This document shows positions 18,025 through 26,384 of a stretch of 64,000 bases of DNA, in pieces. Below the pieces are notes generated by a model. The model did not search any database. It saw only the letters and a list, made by a program, of their open reading frames with translations, and had not been told where the DNA came from. Within the stretch, counting starts at the first letter, position 1. Each line of letters begins with the position of its first letter. The position numbers were made by a program, and so were the translations under genes. The stretch spans positions 434,001 to 498,000 of the forward strand of contig NZ_VTTP01000002.1 in assembly GCF_008364845.1 (NCBI RefSeq), written 5' to 3'. This DNA is from Actinotalea subterranea. Lineage in GTDB: Bacteria > Actinomycetota > Actinomycetes > Actinomycetales > Cellulomonadaceae.

Positions 18025-19113
18025 GTGTACCGGCTGCTCTTCAACCAGGTCTTCCGCCGCCTCGACCCGGAGCTGGCCCACGCGATCGCGTTCCGCGGGA
18101 TCCGCATCGCCGCGGCGACGCCGGCGCTGGGCGCTGCGATCCGTCGGGTGCTCGCACCCCGGGGGCGCCCACCGGTGCGCGTCCTCGGCCTGACGTTCCC
18201 CGCGCCGTTCGGCCTCGCGGCGGGGTTCGACAAGCACGCGGTGGGCATCCGGGGGCTGACGATGCTCGGGTTCGGCTTCGTCGAGATCGGCACGATCACG
18301 GCGCGCCCCCAGCCGGGCAACGAGCGGCCGAGGCTGTGGCGTGTCCTGGACCTGCGCGCGGTGCGCAACAGGATGGGCTTCAACAACGAGGGCGCGGAGG
18401 CGGTCGCGGCGCGTCTGCGGCGCGTCCGGGCGACGGCGTGGGGCAGGTCGGCCGTCGTCGGCGTGAACATCGGCAAGACGAAGACGACGCCGGCGGACGA
18501 GGCGGCGCAGGACTACGCGTTCAGCGCCCGGCACCTCGCCCCGTACGCCGACTACCTCGTCGTCAACGTGTCGTCCCCGAACACCCCGGGGCTCCGTTCC
18601 CTGCAGGACGTCGAGCTGCTGCGGCCGATCCTCGTCGCCGTCCGTGAGGCCGCCGACGCCGTGACGGTCGACGCCGGCCGGGGGGGACCGGGTCACCCGG
18701 GCGGGCCCGTCGTCTCCCGCGCCCGCGTCCCGCTGCTGGTCAAGATCGCACCGGACCTGGCGGACGACGACGTCGACGCGGTCGCGGACCTGGTGACCGA
18801 GCTCGGCCTCGAGGGCGTGGTCGCGGTGAACACGACGATCGCGCACGACTTCGGCGAGGGCGGGCTGTCCGGCCCGCCGCTGCTGGGCCGGGGTCTCGAG
18901 GTGGTCCGGCGCCTGCGCGCACGGCTCCCGCAGGACGCCGTGATCATGGGCGTCGGGGGCATCACCACCGTCGCGGACGCGCTCGCCTACCGCGACGCCG
19001 GCGCCGACCTGGTCCAGGGCTACACGGGCTTCATCTACGAGGGACCGTTCTGGGCGTCGCGTCTCAACCGCGCCCTGGCCGGCAGCGTGTGGCAGCGCGA
19101 GGTCGTCGCATGA
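18025..19113 (+). CDS. pyrD: dihydroorotate dehydrogenase, quinone-linked (class 2)
   Basis: Fourth step of pyrimidine synthesis: oxidises dihydroorotate to orotate, passing electrons to membrane quinone through FMN. It is 362 residues. The N-terminal helices (VYRLLFNQVFRRLDPELAH) are the class-2 membrane-association part; the FMN barrel has LAAGFDKHAVG, RMGFNNEG, and NVSSPNTPGLRSLQ with the class-2 catalytic Ser, and the phosphate-binding MGVGGITTVADAL. The GTG at 18025 lies 7 nt after a TAGGTT hexamer, so a leaderless transcript is likely. The pyr operon is elsewhere; this lone position is common in actinobacteria. It overlaps the next gene by 4 nt. Confidence 0.97.
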   Translation: MYRLLFNQVFRRLDPELAHAIAFRGIRIAAATPALGAAIRRVLAPRGRPPVRVLGLTFPAPFGLAAGFDKHAVGIRGLTMLGFGFVEIGTITARPQPGNERPRLWRVLDLRAVRNRMGFNNEGAEAVAARLRRVRATAWGRSAVVGVNIGKTKTTPADEAAQDYAFSARHLAPYADYLVVNVSSPNTPGLRSLQDVELLRPILVAVREAADAVTVDAGRGGPGHPGGPVVSRARVPLLVKIAPDLADDDVDAVADLVTELGLEGVVAVNTTIAHDFGEGGLSGPPLLGRGLEVVRRLRARLPQDAVIMGVGGITTVADALAYRDAGADLVQGYTGFIYEGPFWASRLNRALAGSVWQREVVA

Positions 19114-19319
19114 GCCGCGTGCAGTGGGCATGGCAGTTCACGGACGCCGAGGACGAGGTGCTCGACCGGCCTCTGAGCCCTGCGTTCACCAACCGGTTCG
19201 ACGCCGAGTCCTGGATCGGCGAGCAGTGGCGACATCTCGCGGAGCAGGGCGTCGCCGCAGCCCAGCTCACGCAGCAGGGCACGCCCGTCGGCCCGCCCCT
19301 GCCGCTGCGCGCGGCCTGA
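19110..19319 (+). CDS. conserved small protein downstream of pyrD
   Basis: Acidic 69-residue protein that I recognise as a conserved actinobacterial small protein without assigned function. It contains WAWQFTDAEDEVLDRPLSPA and NRFDAESWIGEQWRHL, and ends GPPLPLRAA. The ATG at 19110 overlaps the pyrD stop in ATGA, so translation is coupled. It has no membrane segment. It ends 5 nt before the convergent MocR gene. Confidence 0.78.
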   Translation: MSRVQWAWQFTDAEDEVLDRPLSPAFTNRFDAESWIGEQWRHLAEQGVAAAQLTQQGTPVGPPLPLRAA

Positions 19320-19324
19320 CGCGC

Positions 19325-20899
19325 TCAGACGACCGCGCCCGCGCCGACGAACGGTGGTGCCGGGACGGTGAGCTCCGTGGGGTCGTCCGCTGCCGCCGGC
19401 ATGCCGGCGTCGGCCGTCGGCCCGCTCTCGCCGTGACGCGTCCCGCGCGCTCCACCCGCCGCGGGGGCGTCGTCGGGCGCGACCGCTGCCCACGCCGTCG
19501 CGAGCCGGCTCACGCCCTGCTCGAGGTCCTCGACCGGGAGGCAGAACGGCAGGCGCAGGCGCGACTCGAACGAGCCGTCGACGCCGAAGATCGGGCCGGG
19601 GACGGTGCGGACCCCGTACCTGGGTGCGACCGCGGCGAGCGCTGACGAGACGGGCGCGCCGAGGTCGACCCACAGGCAGAGGCCGCCGGCGGGCACCGTC
19701 ACGCGCCACGGGACCTCGCGCGTGAGCGCCGCGACGAGCGCGTCGCGGCGCTCACGGAGCTCGGCCCGCCTGGTCGCCAGCACCTGGTCCTCGACCTCGA
19801 GCAGCTCGACGAGCACGAGTTGGTCGAGCAGCGCCGTGCTGATGTCGTGGTGGGCGCGCTCGGCCGCGAGCCGCGCGACCAGGTCACGGTGGCCGCGGAT
19901 CCAGCCGACGCGCAGCCCGCCCCAGAAGGTCTTCGACGCCGATCCGACGGTGACCAGCGTCGCGCGGGTGACGGGGCCGGTGAAGCTGCTCGGTGCCGGG
20001 CCGTCGAGGGTCAGATCGGTCAGCGTCTCGTCGCCGACCACGAGCGTCCGGTGCTTCTCGGCCAGCCGTCGCACGCGCTCCCGGGCGTCCTCGTCGAGGC
20101 TCGTCCCCGTCGGGTTGTGGTGGTCCGGGGTCAGGTGCACGAGGCGTGGCGCGGTCTGCCGCACGGCGGACTCGAGCAGGTCGACGTCGACTCCGTGGGC
20201 TCCCACGGGCACCGGGACGGGACGCGCGCTCACGGCGCGGACGGCGCCGATGGTGTTGGGGTAGGTGGGGTGCTCGAGCACGATCCGGTCGCCCGGGCCG
20301 GCGAGCGTGCCTGTCAGGAGGCTGAGCGCAGGCTGGGCGCCGCTCGTGACGAGGATCTCGTCGGGCCGTGTCGGGGTCCCTCGGCGCGTGTAGCGCTCGG
20401 CGAGGGCGGCGCGCAGCGCCGGCAGGCCCAGGTAGGTGTACCCCGTCCCGGACAGGTGCCGGGGGAGGGCCTCGAGCGCGCGCACCGAGGCGTGGTGCAG
20501 CTCGGTCGGGGCCGACGGCGCGGCCATGGTCAGGTCGACGAGGCGGCCCGGGCCGCCCGCGTCGTCGTCTGACTCGTCCGCGACGAGGGCGCCGACCTGG
20601 TGCCGGCGCCCGCCCGGGAGGGTGGTGACGCTCCCGGAGCCGCGGCGGGTGACGAGGAAGCCGAGCTCACGCAGCCGCTGGTAGGCGGCCGACGTGGTGG
20701 TGCGGGAGACGCCGAGGGCGGCGGCGAGGTCGCGCTCGCTCGGCATACGGCTCCACAGGGGCAGGGTCCCGTCCAGCACGCACCTGCGCAGACCGTCGGC
20801 GAGGGCGACGTAGCCGGGGCCGGGGAGAGACCAACGGCCGAGGATCCGGGCGACGGTGGCCGCGCCGACGTGGCGTTCGGCGGGGGAGGCGCTGGGCAT
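19325..20899 (-). CDS. MocR-type (GntR/aminotransferase) transcriptional regulator
   Basis: DNA-binding regulator of 524 residues that fuses a GntR winged helix (about 15-90, with RMPSERDLAAALGVSRTTTS) to a fold-type-I aminotransferase domain (about 140-500). The PLP lysine is in VGSASKTFWGGLRVGW and the substrate Asp/Asn region in DHHNPTGTSL, so it probably binds PLP and an amino compound as effector. The ATG at 20899 has a GGGAGAG ribosome site. It is divergent from a YczE-type membrane protein; this matches the known YczR/YczE pairing in Firmicutes and actinobacteria, so yczE is the likely target. A GGCCACT direct repeat lies at 20902 and 20935. Confidence 0.9.
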   Translation of the reverse strand: MPSASPAERHVGAATVARILGRWSLPGPGYVALADGLRRCVLDGTLPLWSRMPSERDLAAALGVSRTTTSAAYQRLRELGFLVTRRGSGSVTTLPGGRRHQVGALVADESDDDAGGPGRLVDLTMAAPSAPTELHHASVRALEALPRHLSGTGYTYLGLPALRAALAERYTRRGTPTRPDEILVTSGAQPALSLLTGTLAGPGDRIVLEHPTYPNTIGAVRAVSARPVPVPVGAHGVDVDLLESAVRQTAPRLVHLTPDHHNPTGTSLDEDARERVRRLAEKHRTLVVGDETLTDLTLDGPAPSSFTGPVTRATLVTVGSASKTFWGGLRVGWIRGHRDLVARLAAERAHHDISTALLDQLVLVELLEVEDQVLATRRAELRERRDALVAALTREVPWRVTVPAGGLCLWVDLGAPVSSALAAVAPRYGVRTVPGPIFGVDGSFESRLRLPFCLPVEDLEQGVSRLATAWAAVAPDDAPAAGGARGTRHGESGPTADAGMPAAADDPTELTVPAPPFVGAGAVV

Positions 20900-20960
20900 C
20901 GGGCCACTCTCCCGGGATTGGCTATGGATCGCAAGGCCACTTCCGGCCAGGGTGCGTGTC

Positions 20961-21140
20961 ATGGATCTCTTGGTGGTTCTCGCCCTGGTCGGCCTCGTCC
21001 ACCTCGTGCGGTGCACGGTGCGCACCGTCCGGGCCGACGGGCTGGGTGAGCGCCCCGCAGTGCGCGCCGGTCGAGGAGCCCTGGCACCTGTCGAGGGTGC
21101 GGACTGGGCGCTCGGCACCGTCCTGGAGCCCGTACGGTGA
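20961..21140 (+). CDS. short predicted membrane protein upstream of yczE
   Basis: Small open frame of 59 residues with one hydrophobic segment (MDLLVVLALVGLVHLV) followed by a soluble tail. No family recognised. Support: its stop overlaps the GTG of the next gene in GTGA, the usual sign of coupling, and AGGGTG lies 7 nt before the ATG. Against: it is short and the region is GC-rich, so chance is possible. It could be an accessory subunit of the YczE protein. Confidence 0.45.
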   Translation: MDLLVVLALVGLVHLVRCTVRTVRADGLGERPAVRAGRGALAPVEGADWALGTVLEPVR

Positions 21141-21877
21141 GCCGGATGGGCCGGATGGGCGAGGTGACCGAGGGCGCCGGACGCCGCGCGCCCGCTCGGC
21201 CGCTGCGGCGGGGCGTGCAGCTCATGGCCGGGCTCGTGCTCTACGCGGCGTCCATCGCGGCGCTCGTCCACGCGGGACTCGGGAACATGCCGTGGGACGT
21301 GCTCAGCCAGGGCCTGTCCCACCGGCTGGGCTGGTCGTTCGGCACCGTGACGATCGTGCTGAGCGTCCTCGTGCTCGGGTGCTGGATCCCGCTACGACAG
21401 CGCCCCGGCGTCGGCACCGTGCTGAACGTCCTGGTGATCGGGCTCCTCGTCGACCCGTTCCTCGCGCTGCTCGGCAGGCTCGGGACGCCGCCGCTCGGCG
21501 TGGCCGTCGCGCTCACCGCCGCCGGCATCGTCCTCAACGGTCTCGCGACCGCCCTCTACATCGGCACGCGGCTCGGCCCGGGCCCGCGTGACGGCCTGAT
21601 GACAGGGCTCGTGTCCCGCACCGGGTGGTCGGTGCGGCTCGTGCGGTCCGGGATCGAGGTCGTGGTCGTGGCCGTCGGCTGGGTCCTCGGCGGGACCGTG
21701 GGCCTCGGGACGCTCGCGTACGCCGTCGGGATCGGCCCGCTCGTGCACGTCCTGCTGCCGCGCTTCACCGTCCCGCTCGAGCGCACGACGACCGGCGCGG
21801 GCGCCGGCACGGACGGGCCCGGCGGCGATCGCACCGGTGAGCACGTCGCGGAGCGCCGGGCGGTCGAGGCAGGCTGA
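21137..21877 (+). CDS. yczE: YczE/YyaS/YitT family membrane protein
   Basis: Predicted transporter-like membrane protein of about 246 residues with five to six hydrophobic segments between residues 30 and 215. The family motif GLGNMPWDVLSQGLSHRLGW follows the first segment, and TRLGPGPRDGLMTGL lies in the middle. The function is unknown; in Bacillus its regulator YczR is a MocR protein, and the same divergent pair is found here. Starts at GTG 21137, ATG 21146 and ATG 21155 are all in frame. The C-terminus is a low-complexity Gly/Thr-rich tail. Confidence 0.87.
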   Translation: MSRMGRMGEVTEGAGRRAPARPLRRGVQLMAGLVLYAASIAALVHAGLGNMPWDVLSQGLSHRLGWSFGTVTIVLSVLVLGCWIPLRQRPGVGTVLNVLVIGLLVDPFLALLGRLGTPPLGVAVALTAAGIVLNGLATALYIGTRLGPGPRDGLMTGLVSRTGWSVRLVRSGIEVVVVAVGWVLGGTVGLGTLAYAVGIGPLVHVLLPRFTVPLERTTTGAGAGTDGPGGDRTGEHVAERRAVEAG

Positions 21878-21893
21878 GCCTGCGCTGAGACGA

Positions 21894-21929
21894 CGCCGGC
21901 CGGGTCCCCGTGCAGGGACCCGGCCGGCG
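21894..21929. terminator. bidirectional hairpin terminator
   Basis: 15-bp stem (21894-21908 with 21915-21929) and a 6-nt loop between the convergent yczE and aldo/keto reductase genes. Confidence 0.85.
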
Positions 21930-21952
21930 CGGACGTCAGGCGCGCCCGTCGG

Positions 21953-22963
21953 TCAGACGGCGCGCTTCTGGGGTGCCGTCTGAGCCGTGCGTGCGGGGTC
22001 GCGCTCGACGACGCCGCCGAGGACCTCGTCGATCCGCGCCATGAGCTCGGCCGGGATCTCGACGCCGGACGCCTTGACGTTCTCGGCGACCTGCTCGGGG
22101 CGAGAGGCGCCGATGATCGCCGCGGCGACGTTGTCGTTCTGGAGCACCCAGGCGACGGCGAGCTGCGCCATCGAGAGCCCCAGCTCCTCGGCGACCGGGG
22201 CGAGGCCCTGGACGGCCGTGAGCACGTCATCGTTCATGAAGCGCCCGATCATCTGGGCGCCGCCCTTCTCGTCCGTCGCGCGCGAGCCGGCCGGGGGCTG
22301 CTCGCCGGGCCGGTACTTGCCGGTCAGGACGCCCTGGGCGACGGGGGACCAGACGATCTGCGACAGGCCCAGCTCGGCCGACGTCGGGACGACCTCGCCC
22401 TCGATGACCCGCCACAGCATCGAGTACTGGGGCTGGTTCGAGATGAGCTGGAAGCCGAGCTCCTTGGACAGTGCGTGCCCCGCCCGGATCTGGTCCGCGG
22501 TCCACTCGGAGACGCCGATGTACAGCGCCTTGCCCTGCCGCACGACGTCGGCGAACGCCTGCATCGTCTCCTCGAGAGGCGTCTCGGTGTCGAACCGGTG
22601 GGCCTGGTAGAGGTCGACGTAGTCGGTCTTCAGGCGCCCGAGCGAGGCGTTGATCGACTCCATGATGTGCTTGCGCGACAGGCCGGTGTCGTTCGGGCCC
22701 TTGGGGCCGGTGGGCCAGTACACCTTGGTGAAGATCTCGAGGGACTCGCGTCGTCGGCCCACCAGGGCCTCGCCGAGGACGGACTCGGCGACGGTGTTCG
22801 CGTACACGTCGGCCGTGTCGAAGGTGGTGATGCCCTGGTCGAGCGCGGCGTGGACGCACGCCGTGGCGGCGTCGTTCTCGACCTGGGAGCCGTGGGTGAG
22901 CCAGTTGCCGTAGGCGATCTCGGAGATCTTCAGACCGCTGTTGCCGAGGTATCGGTGCTTCAT
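21953..22963 (-). CDS. aldo/keto reductase
   Basis: NADPH-dependent carbonyl reductase of the AKR superfamily, 336 residues, closest in style to the Kv-beta/YghZ group. The catalytic tetrad is visible: Asp and Tyr in FDTADVYANTVAES, Lys in IFTKVYWP, and His in YQAHRFDTETPL. The cofactor end has AAIIGASRPEQVAENV. Substrate unknown. A TAGGCT hexamer lies 6 nt before the ATG at 22963, so it is probably leaderless and monocistronic. Confidence 0.93.
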   Translation of the reverse strand: MKHRYLGNSGLKISEIAYGNWLTHGSQVENDAATACVHAALDQGITTFDTADVYANTVAESVLGEALVGRRRESLEIFTKVYWPTGPKGPNDTGLSRKHIMESINASLGRLKTDYVDLYQAHRFDTETPLEETMQAFADVVRQGKALYIGVSEWTADQIRAGHALSKELGFQLISNQPQYSMLWRVIEGEVVPTSAELGLSQIVWSPVAQGVLTGKYRPGEQPPAGSRATDEKGGAQMIGRFMNDDVLTAVQGLAPVAEELGLSMAQLAVAWVLQNDNVAAAIIGASRPEQVAENVKASGVEIPAELMARIDEVLGGVVERDPARTAQTAPQKRAV

Positions 22964-23052
22964 GAGTCGAGCCTATCCCCGCCGGACGAATCGGTTCGAC
23001 CCAGGGGTGGGCGCGCTTCGGCCACCGCCGCAGCGCCCGCGGAGGCGCTGGC

Positions 23053-23646
23053 TCAGGAAGGGAACTGGCCTCGCGTGACCTGCGGGCGGGGCAGGCGCGA
23101 GCGGCGAATCTGGTAGGCCCGGAGCACGCCGTACATGAGCACCCCGCGGGGCACCGTGCCGAACTTCGCAGTCACGCCCTTCTTGATCCTGCGGGCGAGG
23201 AGGAACCCGTCGACGACCGTGACGAGCACCACCGTGTAGAGGATCCCGATGACGACCAGGCCGGCCTGGAGGTTGCCCTGCGTCAGGAACGTCGCGAGGA
23301 CCAGGGCGATCGAGATCGGCAGGAAGTACTCGCCGAGGTTCCGCCGCGCGTCGACGAGGTCGCGAACCCAGCGCCGGACCGGCCCCTTGTCGCGTGCGGG
23401 CAGGTAGCGCTCGTCGCCCGTCTGCATCGCCTGGAACTCGCGGTCGCGGGCCTCTTTGGCGGCCGCGCGCTGGGAGCGGGCCGCGACCTTGCGGTCGGCC
23501 GGGACGAGGGGGCGCTTGCGTGCAGCCTCGGCCTCGCTGCGCTTGGGCGTCGGCCGGCCCTTGCCACCGGGGTGCGTCGAGCCCTGCGGCGGGGCAGCAG
23601 GGGTGCCCGACGTGGGCTCGGACGTCGACCGGTTGCGGGAGAACAC
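23053..23646 (-). CDS. DUF3043 family membrane protein
   Basis: Conserved actinobacterial protein of unknown function, 197 residues. The N-terminal third is hydrophilic and basic (KRSEAEAARKRPLVPADRK); the DUF3043 core has GDERYLPARDKGPVRRWVRD followed by two membrane segments (about 105-150) and a basic end. The GTG at 23646 lies 6 nt after a TACCCT hexamer on the minus strand, a leaderless layout. It is divergent from the M20 peptidase, whose own -10 is only 15 nt away. Confidence 0.87.
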   Translation of the reverse strand: MFSRNRSTSEPTSGTPAAPPQGSTHPGGKGRPTPKRSEAEAARKRPLVPADRKVAARSQRAAAKEARDREFQAMQTGDERYLPARDKGPVRRWVRDLVDARRNLGEYFLPISIALVLATFLTQGNLQAGLVVIGILYTVVLVTVVDGFLLARRIKKGVTAKFGTVPRGVLMYGVLRAYQIRRSRLPRPQVTRGQFPS

Positions 23647-23686
23647 GTGCTCAGGGTAGTCGAGCGCACGAGTAGGTTGGACTGCC

Positions 23687-25084
23687 GTGAGCGACCTCCA
23701 CGAGAACCTGACCAGCGACCCCACCGACGCAGACGTGGTGACGCGTCTGCGCGACCGCGTGTCCGCGGCCTTCCCGGGCCTGCGCGCCGACCTGGAGGCG
23801 CTCGTGCGCATCCCCAGCGTGTCGAGCCCCGCGTACGACCAGGCGCACGTCGCTGCGAGCGCCGACGCGGTGGCCGCGCTGCTGCGGGGCGCGGGCATGC
23901 CCGACGTCCAGGTGCTCACGGTGTCCAGGCCCGACGGCGTCGTCGGCCGGCCCGCCGTCGTCGCCCGCAGGCCCGCGCCGCAGGGTGCGCCGACGGTCCT
24001 GCTCTACGCGCACCACGACGTCCAGCCCCCGGGGGCCGACGCGACCTGGAGCACCCCGCCCTTCGAGCCCACCGAGCGCGACGGTCGCCTGTACGGGCGC
24101 GGCGCGGCCGACGACAAGGCGGGCGTCGTGGCGCACGTCGGCGCCCTGCGTGTGCTGGGTGACGAGCTCGGCGTCGGCGTCACCGTGTTCGTCGAGGGCG
24201 AGGAGGAGATCGGGTCCCCGACCTTCGTCGACTTCCTGACCCGGTACCGGGACCTGCTGGCCGCGGACGTCATCGTCGTCGCCGACTCCTCGAACTGGCG
24301 GGTCGGCGTGCCGGCCCTCACCACGAGCCTGCGGGGTCTCGTCGACTGCGAGGTCGAGGTGGCCGTGCTCGACCACGCGGTGCACTCGGGCATGTTCGGC
24401 GGCCCCATCCTCGACGCCCCGACGCTGCTCGCACGCCTGATCGCCACGCTGCACGACGACGCGGGGGACGTCGCGGTCGCCGGGCTCGTGACGGTCGACG
24501 AGCCGGCCGTCGACTACGACGAGGCCGACCTCAGGGCTGACGCCTCCGTCCTGCCCGGTGTCCGGCTCGCGGGGACCGGGACCCTCACGGGACGCCTGTG
24601 GACCAAGCCCGCCCTGTCGGTGATCGGGTTCGACGCCACGTCCGTCGAGCACTCGTCCAACACGATCGCGCCGTCGGCCCGCGCGAAGCTCTCCCTGCGC
24701 ATCCCGCCCGGGCAGGACCCGGCGGAGGCCGCGCTCGCCCTGCGCGCGCACCTCGAGGGGAACGCGCCCTTCGGTGCGCGCGTGACCGTGACGGACGGCG
24801 AGCTCGGCAAGCCGTTCCAGGCGCCGGTCGACTCGGCTGCGATGCGGACCGCCCGCCGCGCGTTCGCCGACGCGTGGGGCACGGAGCCGGTGGACATCGG
24901 TGTCGGCGGGTCGATCCCGTTCATCGCCGACCTGCTCGACGTGTTCCCCGACGCGGCGATCCTCGTGACCGGCGTCGAGGACCCTGACTCGCGCGCGCAC
25001 AGCGGCGACGAGTCGGTCCACCTGGCCGAGCTCGAGAAGGTCGTGCTCGCGGAGGCCCTGCTCCTGGCGCGCCTCGGCGGCTAG
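23687..25084 (+). CDS. M20 family dipeptidase
   Basis: Zinc-dependent dipeptidase of the M20 family, 465 residues. Metal and catalytic residues are in YAHHDVQPPG, GRGAADDKAGVVAH and EGEEEIGSPTF, with the second-half ligand in RAHSGDESVHL. The dimerisation (lid) domain is about 215-350. The closest family members act on short peptides; the exact substrate is not readable. The GTG at 23687 lies 8 nt after TAGGTT, a leaderless layout. Confidence 0.93.
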   Translation: MSDLHENLTSDPTDADVVTRLRDRVSAAFPGLRADLEALVRIPSVSSPAYDQAHVAASADAVAALLRGAGMPDVQVLTVSRPDGVVGRPAVVARRPAPQGAPTVLLYAHHDVQPPGADATWSTPPFEPTERDGRLYGRGAADDKAGVVAHVGALRVLGDELGVGVTVFVEGEEEIGSPTFVDFLTRYRDLLAADVIVVADSSNWRVGVPALTTSLRGLVDCEVEVAVLDHAVHSGMFGGPILDAPTLLARLIATLHDDAGDVAVAGLVTVDEPAVDYDEADLRADASVLPGVRLAGTGTLTGRLWTKPALSVIGFDATSVEHSSNTIAPSARAKLSLRIPPGQDPAEAALALRAHLEGNAPFGARVTVTDGELGKPFQAPVDSAAMRTARRAFADAWGTEPVDIGVGGSIPFIADLLDVFPDAAILVTGVEDPDSRAHSGDESVHLAELEKVVLAEALLLARLGG

Positions 25085-25154
25085 GTCGGCTCGGCGCTCG
25101 ACGCTCGACGGGTGGTGCGCGGCGCGCTGCGGTGATGGGCGGTGGTCGGACTCC

Positions 25155-25688
25155 TCAGTCCGGGTCGCGGTGGGCGACGTCGAGCGCCGCCGCCCACGCG
25201 GCGACGTCGGGCGGGAGGTCCGGGCTGGGCTCGCCGTGGCCGAGCAGCGCAGCCACGCGCGGTGCGGCGATGCGGTCGCCCGAGCGGGACAGGAACCGCC
25301 CGGCGACGATCGCGCGCGCGACCAGGTGGCCCCCGCGCGTGAACACCTGCTCGAGGTACACGACGCGCTCGTCCCAGCCGAGCACCCGGCTCGCGATCTC
25401 GAACCTCTCGCCGAGGCGCAGGGAGCGTCGGTACTTGACGGTCGAGGCGGCGACCACGGGGTACCACCGCTCGGTGCGCAGCGTGGGCAGCGCCCCGAGG
25501 TCCGCGAGGAGGTTGGTGCGGGCCACGTCCATCATCTGCAGGTAGACGCCGTTGTTGACGTGCAGGTAGAGGTCGAGGTCCGCGGGTGTGACGCGCAGCG
25601 CGGTCACGGACACGTCGAGCAGGCCACGGCCCGGCACGGGGCGTCGCGGGAACGTCGCGGCCAGGGCGAGCTGGATCTGGCGGGTCAC
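25155..25688 (-). CDS. acyl-CoA thioesterase, hotdog fold
   Basis: Protein of 177 residues with the 4HBT_2-type hotdog fold: PADLDLYLHVNNGVYLQMMD is the catalytic helix region, with the conserved N-x-x-Y. It probably hydrolyses an acyl-CoA or acts on a related thioester; substrate unknown. The GTG at 25688 lies 6 nt after TAGCCT, so its mRNA is likely leaderless. It converges on the M20 peptidase; a short 6-bp hairpin (25147-25162) overlaps its stop. Confidence 0.85.
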   Translation of the reverse strand: MTRQIQLALAATFPRRPVPGRGLLDVSVTALRVTPADLDLYLHVNNGVYLQMMDVARTNLLADLGALPTLRTERWYPVVAASTVKYRRSLRLGERFEIASRVLGWDERVVYLEQVFTRGGHLVARAIVAGRFLSRSGDRIAAPRVAALLGHGEPSPDLPPDVAAWAAALDVAHRDPD

Positions 25689-25753
25689 GCTCGGAGGCTA
25701 CCCGTGCCCCCGCGGTGACCGCGCGATGCCGGGCACCGGGCTGCCGCGCCCGG

Positions 25754-26353
25754 TCAGACGGGCGGAGCGGGGTCGTACTGCACGGCGCGCCGCACGTCCC
25801 GCGCCGCCTGCGGCGACTCGAGCCGGGCGACGAGGTGCAGTGCCATGTCGATGCCGGCCGAGACGCCGGCGGATGTGACGACGTCGCCGTCGTCGACGAA
25901 CCGGGCCTCGGTGTCCGCCAGGATGCTCGGGTCCAGGGCGGCGAGCTCGTCGAACGCGCCCCAGTGGGTCGTCGCGGGTCGCCCGGCGAGCAGGCCCGCC
26001 GCGGCGTACACGAGCGCACCCGTGCACACGCTCGTCATGAGGGGCACCTGGTGGCGCATGGTGCGCACCCAGGCGAGGTGCTCGGGGTCCTTGGACAGGG
26101 TGCGGGTGCCACGCCCTCCGGGGTAGACGAGCACGTGCAGCGGCCCGACGTCGTCGGCCGAGCGGTCGGGGACGACCCGCAGGCCCTTGGCCAGCCGCAC
26201 GCCCGCGCCGTCCGCGGAGAAGGTCAGGACCTCGGGGTGCAGGGCCGAGAGCGCCGCCCAGGCGGTGAGGATCTCCCACGGACCGACGACGTCGAGCTCC
26301 TCCGCGTCGTCGAACACGTACACGCCCAGACGCAGGGGGCTTGCGGTGGCCAT
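25754..26353 (-). CDS. DJ-1/PfpI family protein
   Basis: Protein of 199 residues with the class-I glutamine-amidotransferase-like fold. The nucleophile elbow is MTSVCTGALVYAAAGLL with the catalytic Cys, followed by GRPATTHW, which resembles isonitrile hydratase and the amidase domain of GlxA-like regulators; there is no DNA-binding domain here. The N-terminal GVYVFDDAEELDVVGPWE has the conserved acidic residue. It follows nadA by 31 nt on the same strand with a GAGAGGACGG ribosome site, so the two form an operon. A link to NAD metabolism is only positional. Confidence 0.87.
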   Translation of the reverse strand: MATASPLRLGVYVFDDAEELDVVGPWEILTAWAALSALHPEVLTFSADGAGVRLAKGLRVVPDRSADDVGPLHVLVYPGGRGTRTLSKDPEHLAWVRTMRHQVPLMTSVCTGALVYAAAGLLAGRPATTHWGAFDELAALDPSILADTEARFVDDGDVVTSAGVSAGIDMALHLVARLESPQAARDVRRAVQYDPAPPV

Positions 26354-26384
26354 GGGTGAACCGTCCTCTCGGGACCCGGCTCCG

